From Chaetoderma sp. LZ-2023a (taxonomy: Eukaryota; Mollusca; Caudofoveata; Chaetodermatida; Chaetodermatidae), in contig CM067370.1 of NCBI GenBank assembly GCA_034401795.1, positions 50,503,914 through 50,567,913 of the forward strand: a stretch of 64,000 nucleotides of DNA. Direction: 5' to 3'. The notes under the pieces were generated by a model. It was not told the DNA's origin. It did no database searches and saw only the letters and a list, made by a program, of their open reading frames with translations. Positions 63,105 to 64,000 of this stretch are shown here, one piece after another. Position numbers and translations under genes: made by a program. Position 1 is the stretch's first letter. Every line of letters begins with the position of its first letter.

Positions 63105-64000
63105 TAAAAGATAGATAATAACAACGTAGTCAGTTATATGAGCTACTCGTCGAAGGTTGTTAAGCCTGACGCTTGGTCTCGATGTGAGACCAAAAGTCTG
63201 AATGATCTGGACTGGAATTTTCTTCCCTTTTATACCCTTCCTGGGCGAGCCTGTGGATTGAGTCGATCTTGACTTTATATGGGCAGAAATGAACCAGATT
63301 GGCGGTTCACCCGTTTGGAATTTTTTGGGGTTTGGCGGCCTGGCCAAACATTTTACCGGTTGGCCTGTTTTGGCGGCCTGTGACCGTTTTTTGGCGGTTG
63401 TGAGTTTTTACCAGTTGTGTCAGTTTTGGCGGTTTGTGACCGTTTTTTTGGCGGTTGTGATAATTTTTACCGGTTGTAAGTTTTTTGCCAGTTCTGCCAT
63501 TTTTGGCGGTTGAGCAACGTTTTTGGCGGTTGTGGTCATTTTTACCAGTTGTGAGTTTTTTACCAGTTGTGTCCATTTTGGCGGTTGAAAAAACTTTTTG
63601 ACGGTTCAGGATTTATTACCGGTTGTAGGTCATTTTGGCAAAAGATTTCCAATGGTTTTCTGAAAGTCAAGATCGTAGAGGTATTGCGCCTATAGTGGAG
63701 ATTTTTTGCCTGCTTGTATGGGTAATGATCATGAGTGGTCATCACTGTTTTTGATTCAGACTTCATGGCGTTTCGTTCCTTGAGCGGAACTCATCAGAGG
63801 CGAAGTTTTGTCAACTGGGAGTGGGCATTTTGGGTTCCACTTTGTTCTAATATGGCAACTATGGTGTGGGTGTTAGGACTGATAGACAAGGTGTGTGTGG
63901 GACGTCCTTGCCCAGTCTGGATGGTTTGGTGTATTAAATGGTGAGTTATGTATCACAGTTGCACAAAGTCAAAATCAAAACTGGTTAGATATTGAAGTTA
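63105..64000 (-). repeat. LTR-like repeat, copy 3, inverted
   Basis: Reverse complement of 12190-13045: leader 'GTTAAGCCTGACGCTTGGTC', TATA (CTTTTATA 63227-63234), GGCGGTT/ACCGGTT array (63350-63640), then 'TTTCGTTCCTTGAGCGGAAC' and finally 'AACTGGTTAGATATTGAAGT'. It may extend beyond the window. Confidence 0.7.

Noticed and set aside
12190-64000. Giant Polinton/Maverick element bounded by the inverted 0.85-kb repeats
   Set aside because: No protein-primed polymerase, capsid, packaging ATPase or retroviral-type integrase genes were found between them; a third copy at 11.2 kb points to dispersed repeats.
1-64000. tRNA, rRNA and riboswitch genes
   Set aside because: No cloverleaf with A/B boxes and no rRNA core motifs were found on reading; a covariance-model scan would be decisive.

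Overview
This is eukaryotic, AT-rich, intron-bearing and very repeat-rich DNA, probably from a marine invertebrate and most likely a lophotrochozoan such as a bivalve or other mollusc. The evidence is the abundance of ACATGTA-type words, a DIRS-group tyrosine-recombinase retrotransposon, a Penelope-like element, LINE remnants, many palindromic MITEs, and tandem arrays built on 'CCAAGATGGCCGCC' and 'GGGTAACTCACATACC' units like those common in mollusc genomes. The species call is an inference. No bacterial-type gene, operon, CRISPR array, tRNA or rRNA was found. Almost everything recognisable is a transposable element or a repeat; host coding sequence is limited to a few candidate exons.

Layout. 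0-11 kb: many copies of a palindromic MITE family (family A, flanked by TTAA, ends CCCTTTAA), hairpin elements that share another palindromic core (families B and C), and an 8-unit, ~150-bp tandem array (2480-3575). 11-13.7 kb: an 829-bp element with 60-bp terminal inverted repeats, and two copies of a TATA-containing, LTR-like repeat with ACCGCCAAAA/ACCGGTAAAA arrays; a third copy lies inverted at the right end of the window. 13.7-15.3 kb: a decayed Penelope-like element on the minus strand (RT plus GIY-YIG). 15.4-22.3 kb: an apparently intact DIRS element with inverted terminal repeats, an internal complementary region, a gag-like ORF, RT/RNase H and tyrosine recombinase. 23.5-25.1 kb: a diverged tandem array. 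25.4-27.6 kb: a 21-bp minisatellite. 28.6-30.0 kb: a 16-bp minisatellite. 31.9-37.7 kb: a second, broken DIRS element of a different subfamily. 38.6-44.1 kb: LINE remnants and a 2.7-kb composite repeat with a nested TIR element. 44.8-47.6 kb: a 2.8-kb element with ~420-bp terminal inverted repeats enclosing a MADF-domain ORF that is cut off by a satellite-type insertion. 48-53 kb: MITEs and a GGGTAACTCACATACC array. 54.8 kb: a convincing first coding exon. 56-61 kb: MITEs and a LINE fragment containing a 25-bp minisatellite that arose from the LINE's own coding sequence. 61.8-63.1 kb: hairpin-rich repeats. 63.1-64 kb: the inverted LTR-like copy.

How the parts work together. In the intact DIRS element, the gag-like protein would package RNA, RT/RNase H would make cDNA, the internal complementary region would pair with both ITR ends to allow circle formation, and the tyrosine recombinase would integrate the circle. 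The MITEs have no transposase here; their TTAA flanks and CCCTTTAA ends suggest mobilisation by a piggyBac-type transposase elsewhere. The strongest candidate for something not previously described is the long-TIR element carrying a MADF ORF at 44.8-47.6 kb. No complete novel system can be demonstrated from sequence alone.
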